Positions 54,167 to 62,516 of a stretch of 64,000 bases of DNA are shown in pieces (within the stretch, counting starts at the first letter, position 1; every line of letters begins with the position of its first letter). The position numbers were made by a program, and so were the translations under genes. The stretch comes from Candidatus Methanoplasma cognatum (GTDB lineage: Archaea > Thermoplasmatota > Thermoplasmata > Methanomassiliicoccales > Methanomethylophilaceae). The DNA lies in assembly GCA_009777615.1 (NCBI GenBank), contig WRLM01000002.1:124001-188000 (forward strand), in the 5' to 3' direction. The notes beneath the pieces are model-generated. The model was not told the origin of the DNA and did no database searches. It saw nothing but the letters and a program-made list of their open reading frames with translations.

Positions 54167-55510
54167 TCAGCGGCCGCGCTGTTTCCCTATGATCTTATCC
54201 AGATTCAGAAGGAACTCGTCGCATCTCTCCTTCTGACAAGAACCGCCGCTGGCTATCCGGTGTCCGCCGCCCCTTCCCCCAACGGACGCACAGGCTTCTT
54301 TCAATGCCGTCGAGAGATCCACTCCCTTATCCAAAAGGTCGAATGTCGCTCTTGACGAGATCTTCGCCATGTCCTCGGAACGGTTGATCCCTATCGTAGG
54401 TTTCGAGGGATTTCCAATGAACTGCATCGCGATGCTGCATATCATCCCGGTGAATCCGGAGGCCGAACTGTCGAACCATTGGATGTTGTCCATTTGATTG
54501 AGCCCGGCTCTCTGCAGCGACAGCACGGCATCCATTATCTGTTCCTTTGAGGTGTTCTCAAGCTCAGCCGCCTTCGACATGCTCTTCGGGTCTCCCATGC
54601 CGGCGGAGACCCCGACGCCGCCGAGACCCATGCGCCCGCATCCGTTCAGAAGCGACCCTAATGTCTCAGCGTCCGTATCCCAATCCTTAAGCTGATATCT
54701 TGTGCGGGAGATCTCAAGCATTGTTTGCAGGGAGACTACCTGTTCGACAAGTTTCAAAGCGATCAGGGACGACAGTTTTCTTCTTTCCTTCTCTGTCAGA
54801 TCCTTGTAGAACTTCTCCCTCCCGATCCCGGCCGCATCAAGCAGACCGGCGACACCCTCCGCGCTGCCGCTTATCCCCGCCAGGTACGGTTCCGTCGAAA
54901 GAAAGAGCTCGGAGGTGAGCTGCCCGGAAGGTATCATCGATCCGTCCAGCGTTTTGATATATCCCTTTTCCGATCCTCCTTCGTAAAGGTAGACGTTCAG
55001 CCCCTTCAGGCCGTTGATGTGCTGTTTGTCCCCGGCGATCCCGGCGAACGCCACCTGGACCAGGTCCCAATTCTTTTTGTTCATGGTTATCGAGAACAGG
55101 AAGGCCATGGTCGCTCCGCAGCCGTCCGTCATTCCGTCGATACCGTAAAGGTGCGGGTTCGCGTGGCATATTCTTTTTGCCTGCTGTTCGGGAGCGTGGT
55201 GGTCCAGTACTACAACATCGCAGCTCAAAGCGTCCAGCTGCTCCACGTACGACGCGCCGAGGTCCGTGAGGATGATGCACTCCGAGGGGGTGTTCCTTAT
55301 CATCTCCATGTTCTGATCGTTCAGGCTTGTCAGAAGGGTCACTCTGAAGGCCTTTCCGGCCCTCAGAAGGGTCTTTGCTATTATTGAGGCCGCGGATATC
55401 CCGTCGGCGTCATAGTGAGAGTAGACCTGAATGAAATCGTGGCCGTTGACTATGCCTACGGCATCGGATAAAGTTGTAAGAAGTTTGGAAGGTAGGACGG
55501 TATCGTCCAT
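54167..55510 (-). CDS. RecJ-like DHH-family exonuclease
   Basis: Phosphoesterase of the archaeal RecJ/GAN group, 447 residues. DHH motifs: YSHYDADGISAASII (motif I), ILTDLGASYVEQL (II), VVVLDHHAPEQ (III) and the DHHA1 GGRGGGHRIASGGSC near the C-terminus. Archaeal members act on single-stranded DNA or RNA ends and associate with GINS. It follows the S15 gene by seven bases, a common archaeal arrangement, and converges on kae1. Confidence 0.92.
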   Translation of the reverse strand: MDDTVLPSKLLTTLSDAVGIVNGHDFIQVYSHYDADGISAASIIAKTLLRAGKAFRVTLLTSLNDQNMEMIRNTPSECIILTDLGASYVEQLDALSCDVVVLDHHAPEQQAKRICHANPHLYGIDGMTDGCGATMAFLFSITMNKKNWDLVQVAFAGIAGDKQHINGLKGLNVYLYEGGSEKGYIKTLDGSMIPSGQLTSELFLSTEPYLAGISGSAEGVAGLLDAAGIGREKFYKDLTEKERRKLSSLIALKLVEQVVSLQTMLEISRTRYQLKDWDTDAETLGSLLNGCGRMGLGGVGVSAGMGDPKSMSKAAELENTSKEQIMDAVLSLQRAGLNQMDNIQWFDSSASGFTGMICSIAMQFIGNPSKPTIGINRSEDMAKISSRATFDLLDKGVDLSTALKEACASVGGRGGGHRIASGGSCQKERCDEFLLNLDKIIGKQRGR

Positions 55511-55517
55511 AAGACCC

Positions 55518-55973
55518 TCACTTGAGCATTATCTCTGCGTTTGCGAGAGAGTATTTCCAGTTTGCGGGAAGAACGCCGTTCCTTTTGTAGTAGCGTTCCA
55601 GCCTCCTGATCTTAGCTTCGATCAGGTGCAGTCCCCTCAGGTTGGAGACGTCCCCTCTGTTGTTCTTGACGTGAACGTTAAGAGAGATCGCTCTTCTCAT
55701 AAGATTTGAAAGGTCTTCCGGAAGATTGGGCATTACTCCCTTCTCCTTCATGATCTCGGTGACGGTCTTCCCCGTTGCCAATCTGACACTGGGTATCCCG
55801 TACTGATCCCTGAGTACCAGCCCGATCCTAGCAGAGGTCATTCCCTGCTCGGTGAACTGTACGATGAGGTCCTCTATCTCGGTGGCTGTAAGAGGTACCC
55901 ACTCCGGGTTCTCGGTTATCATGGGGCGTTGCGAACTGGATCTGCCCTTTCTTCTTGCGTGCATTCTTGCCAT
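55518..55973 (-). CDS. rps15: 30S ribosomal protein S15
   Basis: Small-subunit protein of the archaeal/eukaryotic S15/S13e type, 151 residues. N-terminal MARMHARRKGRSSSQRP is the archaeal extension; IEDLIVQFTEQGMTSARIGLVLRDQYGIPSV and LMRRAISLNVHVKNNRGDVSNLRGLHLIEAKIRRL-type segments identify the family. Confidence 0.97.
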   Translation of the reverse strand: MARMHARRKGRSSSQRPMITENPEWVPLTATEIEDLIVQFTEQGMTSARIGLVLRDQYGIPSVRLATGKTVTEIMKEKGVMPNLPEDLSNLMRRAISLNVHVKNNRGDVSNLRGLHLIEAKIRRLERYYKRNGVLPANWKYSLANAEIMLK

Positions 55974-56055
55974 ATTTTGATTCTCCGATCATTATATATG
56001 CGGCGAGGCTAGACACTCCAATTAAGAAGGAGTATTAAAAGATTCACCCTTATAT

Positions 56056-56409
56056 TCACTTTTTAAGGGAGCGTACGACGGAACGCGCCCATGGTACTAC
56101 CGTATCGTACTCGGACCTTTCGAAAGCGATCCTGTCCGGGACCTCCGAGAAAAGTTCGGAGTCCATCTCAGGCGAGCCGTTCACTTTATCGAGGAGAAGG
56201 CAGGCGCAGACCCGGCAGTGGCCGATGTCTTTGATCTCCAGGACCCTGATGTCATATCCCGCCTCTTCCAGGAATTCCCTCTTTGCCGCTTCCTCCGCCG
56301 ATTCTCCCTCATTGATGCTTCCTCCCGGCATCTCCCACCCTTCGCGTTTCTTGTTGAAGACCATAAGAAAACGGTCGTCATCGAAGGCTACGGCATAAAC
56401 GGTGGCCAA
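56056..56409 (-). CDS. Nudix hydrolase
   Basis: 117-residue pyrophosphatase acting on a nucleoside diphosphate linked to another moiety. The Nudix box G-x5-E-x7-REUxEExGU is complete in GGSINEGESAEEAAKREFLEEAGYD (residues about 28-52, Glu residues intact). Substrate cannot be deduced; 8-oxo-dGTP-type cleaning is possible. One base after the fibrillarin gene on the same strand. Confidence 0.92.
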   Translation of the reverse strand: MATVYAVAFDDDRFLMVFNKKREGWEMPGGSINEGESAEEAAKREFLEEAGYDIRVLEIKDIGHCRVCACLLLDKVNGSPEMDSELFSEVPDRIAFERSEYDTVVPWARSVVRSLKK

Positions 56410-56410
56410 G

Positions 56411-57070
56411 TCACTTCCTCTTGATGACCATCATGCTGTGGGCGTTCTCGTACGGCTCCAGGTCCCTGGAATCCAGTATCTCGAACCCTCTTTCCCTCAG
56501 CTTGTTCTCGGATGCTTTATAGACCTCGGAAGGCTCCGAAGCGACATCCTCCGACCTGGCCTTGATAGCCACCATTCCCATGTCCGCATTGAAGAAGTCC
56601 ATGTTGTTCGCGATTATCTCCGCCTGCCGTTTCTGCGCGACGTCAGCATAAACGAGATCCAGCAGCCCGACGGCGAACTGATACCCCTCCGGGTCGGTCG
56701 CGTCCCCTAGGATAGGTATCATGTTCGGCCGGGCGGCGCAGGTGTTCACAAGGTCCCTGAACATCCTCGGCGCGAACTCCACGCAGTAGATCTTCCCGTC
56801 CACGGCGATGTCCGAGATATGAGACGCGGTTGTCCCGCTGGAAGCACCCAGATACAGGATCCTGCTGTCGCTTTTTATCGGAAAGACCTCGCCGCCAGCT
56901 TTGATGTAAGCGGCGAGCTTGCTCTTTCTGGGATTCCATTCCCTGTATTCCTGGCCGGAGACCTTCACAAGCTTCTCCCCGTACACCCTTACTTCGGGGT
57001 TCGACGACAGCGTATAGAGTTTGTTGTTCTCGGAATATACTGAACCGCCTGTGCTGCCTACGGGGATCAT
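56411..57070 (-). CDS. flpA: Fibrillarin-like 2'-O-methyltransferase
   Basis: Methylates rRNA and tRNA ribose guided by C/D box RNAs. WNPRKSKLAAYIKAG, ILYLGASSGTTASHISDI (SAM motif), VYCVEFAPRMFRDL-type and DLVYADVAQKRQAEI with ANNMDFF are classical. 219 residues. The partner Nop5 is not next to it in this window. Confidence 0.96.
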   Translation of the reverse strand: MIPVGSTGGSVYSENNKLYTLSSNPEVRVYGEKLVKVSGQEYREWNPRKSKLAAYIKAGGEVFPIKSDSRILYLGASSGTTASHISDIAVDGKIYCVEFAPRMFRDLVNTCAARPNMIPILGDATDPEGYQFAVGLLDLVYADVAQKRQAEIIANNMDFFNADMGMVAIKARSEDVASEPSEVYKASENKLRERGFEILDSRDLEPYENAHSMMVIKRK

Positions 57071-57201
57071 TGGTTTGTAATGGGACTATGATTTAATAAT
57101 TACTGTGTATAGAGAAAACAAAAAGGAGTACCCTCAGACTTATATACAAACTATGTGGATTTTCAATAGGTGGACGTAATTCACACAAAGGAGGAAAAAT
57201 A

Positions 57202-57654
57202 ATGGTTGACTTTAAAGCAAGGACCTCGATATTTGCGCTTATAGTTCTGATAGGCGGCATTATCGGGGCCGTAAGCGTATTCTTGGCATGGATAGATTTC
57301 TTTGGCTTTACCCGCAGCGGCTGGGAAATGATAAAGGACATATCCGAAAGCGCATCGCTGAGCGGGATCTCAGATAACTATCCCATGTACATGCCGCTGG
57401 TCGTCCTGATATTCTCTATCGGCGGACTGCTCAGCGGACTGTTCACAGTCTTAAAACCGGGGAGAATAGGCGGAGGAGGAGCCACAGTATGCGGGCTTCT
57501 CGTGCTGATAGCGGTAATCGTGTACGTTTGGTACTTCAATGACAATAATATCATGGAGTTCTTAGGCACAGGAGCCTACGCCGCCCTCGCCGCCGGCCTG
57601 ATAATGCTGATATTCGGAGCACTGGGCACGGCGTCGAAGACCGGTACCCGATGA
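57202..57654 (+). CDS. Four-helix membrane protein, paralogue 1
   Basis: 150 residues with four hydrophobic segments (ALIVLIGGIIGAVSVFLAW, MYMPLVVLIFSIGGLLSGLF, VCGLLVLIAVIVYVWYF, AALAAGLIMLIFGALG). The GAVSVFLAW...YMPLVV pattern recurs in the next gene, so they are tandem paralogues. AAAGGAGG about nine bases before ATG 57202. Function unknown. Confidence 0.75.
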   Translation: MVDFKARTSIFALIVLIGGIIGAVSVFLAWIDFFGFTRSGWEMIKDISESASLSGISDNYPMYMPLVVLIFSIGGLLSGLFTVLKPGRIGGGGATVCGLLVLIAVIVYVWYFNDNNIMEFLGTGAYAALAAGLIMLIFGALGTASKTGTR

Positions 57655-57723
57655 AGGCTGAACAAACGGCGCTAACGAAACCCTTTACAACATTCTTTTA
57701 ATCTCCAACTCCTACGTTCACTC

Positions 57724-58257
57724 ATGCCCGATGAAAGTACGAAATTCGCCGCTGATCCGGATCTTTTCAAGATAATGATGCTGATCGGCGCCGTCATGGG
57801 GATAGGAAGCGTGTTCCTGGCGTGGTTCAGTCTGGATATGTTAGTAGCCAGGTTTGAGTATAACGGGTTCGATTTCTATCTTAAGGGCCTCGACCTCCCC
57901 GACGGTTATCCCTCCGCGGGATATTACGCGTACATGCCGCTGGCGGTATTTGCGGCAGCCGCGATCTCGGTGATCCCGGCCGCGCTGTCTTTCACCAAAC
58001 GCGGGAAGAATGGTGCGGCAGCCGCGACCGTTCTGGGAGCCGTTATGCTGGCGGCGACGCTTCTTTACATCTTCTATCCTATGTCGAAGATGGCGCTCAT
58101 CAGTTCCGGGGCGGACCTGATAGCCGACATAAGGCTGATGGATTACTTGGGAGCAGGCGTCTACCTGGCGGTCATCGCAAGCATGCTTCTGATCATAGGG
58201 GGCGCGATCGTAATGCTGCGCAATAAGGCCGATGCCGGCGTCCAAAAAAGCGAATAA
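57724..58257 (+). CDS. Four-helix membrane protein, paralogue 2
   Basis: 177 residues, same layout as the preceding gene: GIGSVFLAWFSLDM, then YAYMPLAVFAAAAISVIPAAL, a third helix ending YIFYPM, and AVIASMLLIIGGAIVML. The loop between helices 1 and 2 is longer. A TTTAATC TATA-like element about 30 bases upstream suggests its own leaderless transcript. Function unknown. Confidence 0.75.
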   Translation: MPDESTKFAADPDLFKIMMLIGAVMGIGSVFLAWFSLDMLVARFEYNGFDFYLKGLDLPDGYPSAGYYAYMPLAVFAAAAISVIPAALSFTKRGKNGAAAATVLGAVMLAATLLYIFYPMSKMALISSGADLIADIRLMDYLGAGVYLAVIASMLLIIGGAIVMLRNKADAGVQKSE

Positions 58258-58295
58258 ATCAAAAGAACAATATATTGCGACCAACTCTTTCGGTC

Positions 58296-59900
58296 ATGAT
58301 GGATGTTCTGAGCGACATAGCCGATGCGGTAGAGGAAGCTATAAGGAAGATCCCCGACTCTAAATGCAGAGGAGAATGTTTAGGAATGGGCGCCGACGGG
58401 ACGTCCACCTCTCAGATCGACAAGATAGCCGAGAACACCGTCCTTGCGTTCATCCAAAAGAACAACATCCCCTTGAACGTCCTGAGCGAGGAGATCGGGT
58501 TCGTCGACAACGGCGGTAAAGAGACGCTGGTCCTGGACCCCATAGACGGAACATCTAACGCGGTCGCCGGGATCCCGCTTTTCACGATATCGCTGGCCGT
58601 CGGCACAGGATCCCTTTCCGGCGTCCACACGGCATACCTCCGGAACCTTGCCACCGGCGACGTCATAACCGCCGAAAAAGGGAAGGGCGCATATAAGAAC
58701 GGCATAAGGATCCACGTCAGAAAGGCGGAAATGGACGATCTGTTCCTGATGATCTATCTCGGGAACGGAGCGCACCCGGATTCGTTCGACCTCGCAAAGA
58801 GGGTCAAATCGTCGCGCTCGTTCGGCTGCGCGTCGTTGGAGATGGTCCTGGTCGCGGAGGGGGAAGCGGATGGTTTCATGATGCATTCCGAGCGATATTC
58901 ACGTGCGATAAGGATAGTGGACATCGCGGCCAGCGCTCTCGTGCTGAGGGAGGCGGGAGGAGAGATCTATGATCTCGACGGAAACGTGCTGGATATGGAC
59001 TTCGACATCGGATGTCATTCCAATTTCATCGCCTTCGGCGACCGGAGAGCGTATGATTTCATCGTCAAAGCGAAGAACGAGATACCCGAATCGCCGATCT
59101 ACGGCATATGCGCGAACATCGGGATACCGGAGGCCAGAGAGTATGCGAGAAGGGTGATGAAAGCTCTGAGCGGCTGCGATTATGTCCTTGATGAGGGGAT
59201 CGCCTCCGAACTGGGCATGAAAGGGTACCCCGTCGAGGATATGAAAGTGGACATCATGATAACGATCGGCGGGGACGGGACCATCCTCCGCACCTCTATG
59301 CAGAACAAAGCGCCGATGATAGGGATAAACGCTGGGGGAGTCGGATTCCTGGCAGAGGTCCATGTGAACGATATCGAAGAAGGGATCAGGAGGCTGCGCT
59401 GCGGGGAGTACGTGGTGGAGGAGAGGTTCAAGATCAGCTCGTGGTATGAGGGAGAATACCTCGCGGAAGCGGTGAACGAAGCCGTCGTACATACGGACTC
59501 CATCGCGAAGATAAGACATTTCAAAGTATACGTGAACGACAGGCTCATGACAGAGGTCCGCGCCGACGGGATAATCGTGTCGACGCCCACCGGCTCCACC
59601 TGCTATGCCATGAGCCTCGGAGCGCCGCTGATCGACCCCCGCGTCAACGCCGTGGTGGTCGTACCGATGGCCGCTTACAAGTTCGCGTCAAGGCCGTTCG
59701 TGGTCCCGGCGGACGCAAAGGTGACGGTGGAGACCGTGATGGACAGCGGATGCATGCTGGTCATTGACGGGCAGAAAGAATATGAGATAAAGGGTAAGAC
59801 CCACATAGACTTCATCAGGTCGTCGGAGACTGTCAGGTTCATAAGGTTCAACACCGATTTCTATTCAAGGGTAAGGGAGAAACTGGTGAACGCGATATGA
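58296..59900 (+). CDS. Inositol-phosphatase-like domain fused to NAD kinase
   Basis: 534 residues. Residues 1-255 are an IMPase/FBPase-like phosphatase (DGTSTSQIDKIAENTV, LSEEIGF, the metal motif LVLDPIDGTSNAVAGIPLF, later RIVDIAASALVLREAGG). Residues 270-530 are NAD kinase (ITIGGDGTILR, GINAGGVGFLAEV, RADGIIVSTPTGSTCYAMSLGAPL). The fusion, known in some archaea, could pair NADP formation with an NADP or sugar-phosphate phosphatase. ATATATTG at 58269-58276 is the probable TATA box, so the TTG at 58275 cannot be the start; ATG 58296 (or 58299) would begin a leaderless message. Confidence 0.92.
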   Translation: MMDVLSDIADAVEEAIRKIPDSKCRGECLGMGADGTSTSQIDKIAENTVLAFIQKNNIPLNVLSEEIGFVDNGGKETLVLDPIDGTSNAVAGIPLFTISLAVGTGSLSGVHTAYLRNLATGDVITAEKGKGAYKNGIRIHVRKAEMDDLFLMIYLGNGAHPDSFDLAKRVKSSRSFGCASLEMVLVAEGEADGFMMHSERYSRAIRIVDIAASALVLREAGGEIYDLDGNVLDMDFDIGCHSNFIAFGDRRAYDFIVKAKNEIPESPIYGICANIGIPEAREYARRVMKALSGCDYVLDEGIASELGMKGYPVEDMKVDIMITIGGDGTILRTSMQNKAPMIGINAGGVGFLAEVHVNDIEEGIRRLRCGEYVVEERFKISSWYEGEYLAEAVNEAVVHTDSIAKIRHFKVYVNDRLMTEVRADGIIVSTPTGSTCYAMSLGAPLIDPRVNAVVVVPMAAYKFASRPFVVPADAKVTVETVMDSGCMLVIDGQKEYEIKGKTHIDFIRSSETVRFIRFNTDFYSRVREKLVNAI

Positions 59901-60271
59901 GCAGGATCTACGGGGTAAGCGTGGATTTCATCGACGGATTCAATGAATCTGCCAAGTCCACGTACCCGGATGAATTCATATGCTTCCACAGGGAATACGA
60001 TGGTGTGATCTCCGAGATGATATTGGTGCCTGGGTCCGTATACGGGGAGAGCCACAGCTTCATAAACGATTGGATGTCGCCGGTGGATTTCCATAAATCC
60101 GGGTCGGCGCATTCCCACCCCGGGTACAGCAACGAGCCCTCCGACGCAGACCTGGATTTCTTCAATTACATGGGAGGGGTCCATTTTATAACATGCCAGC
60201 CCTATGACAGAAGGAGCTGGAAAGCCTACGACTCGAGAGGAAGGGTCGTCGATCTTGAGATCATATTCTGA
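59897..60271 (+). CDS. JAMM/MPN+ metalloprotease-like protein
   Basis: 124 residues. The zinc motif is SAHSHPGYSNEPSDADL (H-x-H-P...S-x-x-D, about 74-90) with an upstream glutamate in EMILVPG, the JAMM arrangement of deubiquitinases and archaeal desampylases that cleave SAMP conjugates. Its ATG overlaps the NAD-kinase stop (ATGA), so the two are co-expressed; the reason is unclear. Confidence 0.85.
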   Translation: MSRIYGVSVDFIDGFNESAKSTYPDEFICFHREYDGVISEMILVPGSVYGESHSFINDWMSPVDFHKSGSAHSHPGYSNEPSDADLDFFNYMGGVHFITCQPYDRRSWKAYDSRGRVVDLEIIF

Positions 60272-61624
60272 TCACATGCAGCTGCGCGCGATGTCCTTTG
60301 CCAGCTCCATCATGCTGACTGCGTATACTCTGTCCTTTGCCTCTGCCGTAATGTCGATGTATTCGGGATCGGCCGCGTTCCTGGAGATGGCGAACCATCC
60401 TCCGGTCATGCCGACCCTTCCGCCCTCGATCTCCCAGATATCTTCCGAATCCAGTTCTTTGAGCCTTTCGCCGAGTTTCCTGTAGAAGAGCTCGATGTTG
60501 CCCGGACCGTATATCGATTCTTTAAGGACGATATATCTGGGGAATGACGCAAGCAGGTCGCTTATGCTGTTCTCCCCCGACATCCTGGTGAGGATAACGG
60601 CGGCGTTTATGGCGTCGGGGCACATCGTCACATCGGGGAATATGAAGGTCCCGTCGGCCATCGCGCCCATTTCCGCATTGTTGTTCTTTATGGCTTCGGT
60701 TATCGATTCCAGGTCGTTGTCGGTCCGTATTATCCGTCTTTCGCTGTGAGCTTTCGCATCAGAGGAAAGACCTTCTCCGATCAGATCCCTGAACGCATCG
60801 TCCACCACCGCCGAGGCGTCGAAGGGCACCACCGCCGACGACGGCTTCAGGTAAAGCAGCAGCAGCGCAAGAATGCTTTCCGGATCGACATATTTTCCGT
60901 TCTCGTCGAAAAGCGCGAGCTTCGTCCCGTCGCCGTTGAGCGCTATCCCTATGCTCCCGAGTTCCATACCGACCACTTCGGCAAGGCCCGTGACGTCGTT
61001 CATGCCCACCCCCGGCGGTCTGGGGCTGTACCGCGGGTCGATCTGCGCGTTCATCGTCGTCAGGTCGGCGCCCGCCGACGCCAATATCGCCGGGGCGCAC
61101 AAAGACGTGCTTCCGCAGCCGCAGTCCAATATCACGGGCGCGTCCACGCTATTCCCGTATTTCTCACGCATCGTTCGGTTATAGTCATCTGCGGCCGTGT
61201 CGCAGGCCCTCATGCTTCCGATATCCCTGTATCCCGGAAGAGGCTGGTCCCTCCTGCCGTCCGTTATGATCTGCCGCAGCTGCTCTTTTGTGAAGGCCGA
61301 GCCGTCGGGGTTCATGATCCGTATACCGCTGATCCTCCCCTGCTCGTCGGGTTCCCCGACCATCATTACGCAGTCGGAACCCCCGGACGCCAAGGCCGCC
61401 GCCGGCGCGGGAACGACGCCCGCATCGCTGACTTCCGCGCCAGCCGAAAGCAGCCCGCTTATAAGTGAGTTCTTTATCATTCTGCTGCTCGGACCGGCGT
61501 CGGACCCGACGCATACTGTTCTGCAGGACATCCCGACCGTCTGCCCGATCCTCAGAGCGTTCTCGGCGGTCATGTCTTCCTCAGTTACGGAGCGGAGCAT
61601 CAGCGCGGGGGCGTTTTTCATCAA
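60272..61624 (-). CDS. Phosphohexomutase-family protein lacking catalytic motifs
   Basis: 450 residues with the fold of alpha-D-phosphohexomutases (PMM/PGM/GlmM). The expected catalytic-serine motif TASHNP is replaced by MMVGEPDEQGRISGIRIMNP (serine lost), and the Mg2+ loop DGDxDR reads ALNGDGTKLALFDENG (two of three aspartates lost). The sugar-binding GEMGA-type (NAEMGAMADGTFIFPD) and phosphate-binding end (RVGMTGGWFAISRNAADPEY) are altered but present. It is probably a non-catalytic paralogue or has a different reaction. It converges on the JAMM gene with no gap. Confidence 0.82.
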   Translation of the reverse strand: MMKNAPALMLRSVTEEDMTAENALRIGQTVGMSCRTVCVGSDAGPSSRMIKNSLISGLLSAGAEVSDAGVVPAPAAALASGGSDCVMMVGEPDEQGRISGIRIMNPDGSAFTKEQLRQIITDGRRDQPLPGYRDIGSMRACDTAADDYNRTMREKYGNSVDAPVILDCGCGSTSLCAPAILASAGADLTTMNAQIDPRYSPRPPGVGMNDVTGLAEVVGMELGSIGIALNGDGTKLALFDENGKYVDPESILALLLLYLKPSSAVVPFDASAVVDDAFRDLIGEGLSSDAKAHSERRIIRTDNDLESITEAIKNNNAEMGAMADGTFIFPDVTMCPDAINAAVILTRMSGENSISDLLASFPRYIVLKESIYGPGNIELFYRKLGERLKELDSEDIWEIEGGRVGMTGGWFAISRNAADPEYIDITAEAKDRVYAVSMMELAKDIARSCM

Positions 61625-61802
61625 TATCCTAAGAAATATTCCGGTTGATATTTCTTGTCATGCGGCCGCAATTGACCCAGCGTGAAAAATGCATTTGAGG
61701 CCGTTTTTGACCCAGTTTTTCCCCGATTTATTAAAAACTTTTAAATATTCCTCATCTGGATATTTATTCCACTATGCCAGATGGCTAGAGGGTGTGAAAG
61801 AG

Positions 61803-62021
61803 ATGGTCATGGAGAAGATAGACATCGTAAAAGCAAAGCAGATCGCACAGAACAAGGGACTCAAGCCTGGAAAGGTAAAGGGGACTTCCGGAGTACAGTT
61901 CACCAAAGGGAGCAACGACAGATTATCCGTAATAACATGGGATGAGTTCGAAATGATCCTGAAACAGAGGAAGCTGTCCATATACGAGAGCGGCGGCTGG
62001 ATGAAGATAATGAAGGCGTGA
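61803..62021 (+). CDS. Small hypothetical protein
   Basis: About 72 residues (70 if ATG 61809 is used), basic, with MEKIDIVKAKQIAQNKGLKP and WDEFEMILKQRKLSIYESGG; no family recognised. TTTAAATAT at 61740-61748 is the probable TATA, which argues against earlier in-frame ATGs at 61689 that would precede transcription. Codon use is normal. Confidence 0.6.
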   Translation: MVMEKIDIVKAKQIAQNKGLKPGKVKGTSGVQFTKGSNDRLSVITWDEFEMILKQRKLSIYESGGWMKIMKA

Positions 62022-62099
62022 GCTTTCATATCCTCTTGCGTGCACATGCCTTTGTGTGCACGTACCTCTTTATATGAAAAAGTGAATCAGCCCGTTTAG

Positions 62100-62183
62100 G
62101 CAGGGGTAGTCAAGCCTGGCCAACGACGCTAGATTCAGGGTCTAGTCCTTAGTGGTCCAAGGGTTCAAATCCCTTCCCCTGCA
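62100..62183 (+). tRNA. tRNA-Leu (anticodon CAG)
   Basis: Class II tRNA: acceptor GCAGGGG/CCCCTGC, anticodon stem CTAGA/TCTAG with loop TTCAGGG (anticodon CAG), variable arm, T arm AAGGG-TTCAAAT-CCCTT, discriminator A. CCA not encoded. TATA box CTTTATATG at 62068-62076. Reads CUG codons. Confidence 0.94.
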
Positions 62184-62516
62184 CTTATCATATCGATCCG
62201 TCCGCCTGTTTGCCGCAATTCAGCGGCAAACGGCCTCCCATATCCTATCCGTTGCCCGCACGGGCGTAAGGTCAGATCATATTGGTCGGGATCATATTTT
62301 CATTACCGTCGAGCGCCGGCCGGCCGCCATATGCGCAGACACGTCCTTTTTCCCTGAGCTTATGACGAACCAGAACGCCCCGATATTCTCCTTTTGGGAT
62401 CGGAATTAAATTGGCTGTTTGTAACAACCCGCAGATGACAGAAGGCTCATATAAAGTGGTTAATTAATGGACGCAGGCGGGGTGAACCCCGCCCTTGTCC
62501 CGTTTGATCGTAGGCT
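62184..62516. other. Gap between tRNA-Leu and the LRR gene
   Basis: 333 bases without a supported gene. GTTTGCCGC-AATTCA-GCGGCAAAC (62208-62231) is a perfect 9-bp stem about 25 bases after the tRNA and may mark its 3' processing or termination region; no T-tract follows. The rest shows nothing I can name. Confidence 0.5.

Noticed and set aside
62152-62409. 85-codon frame starting in tRNA-Leu
   Set aside because: Begins in the T arm of the tRNA; translation has no recognisable features.
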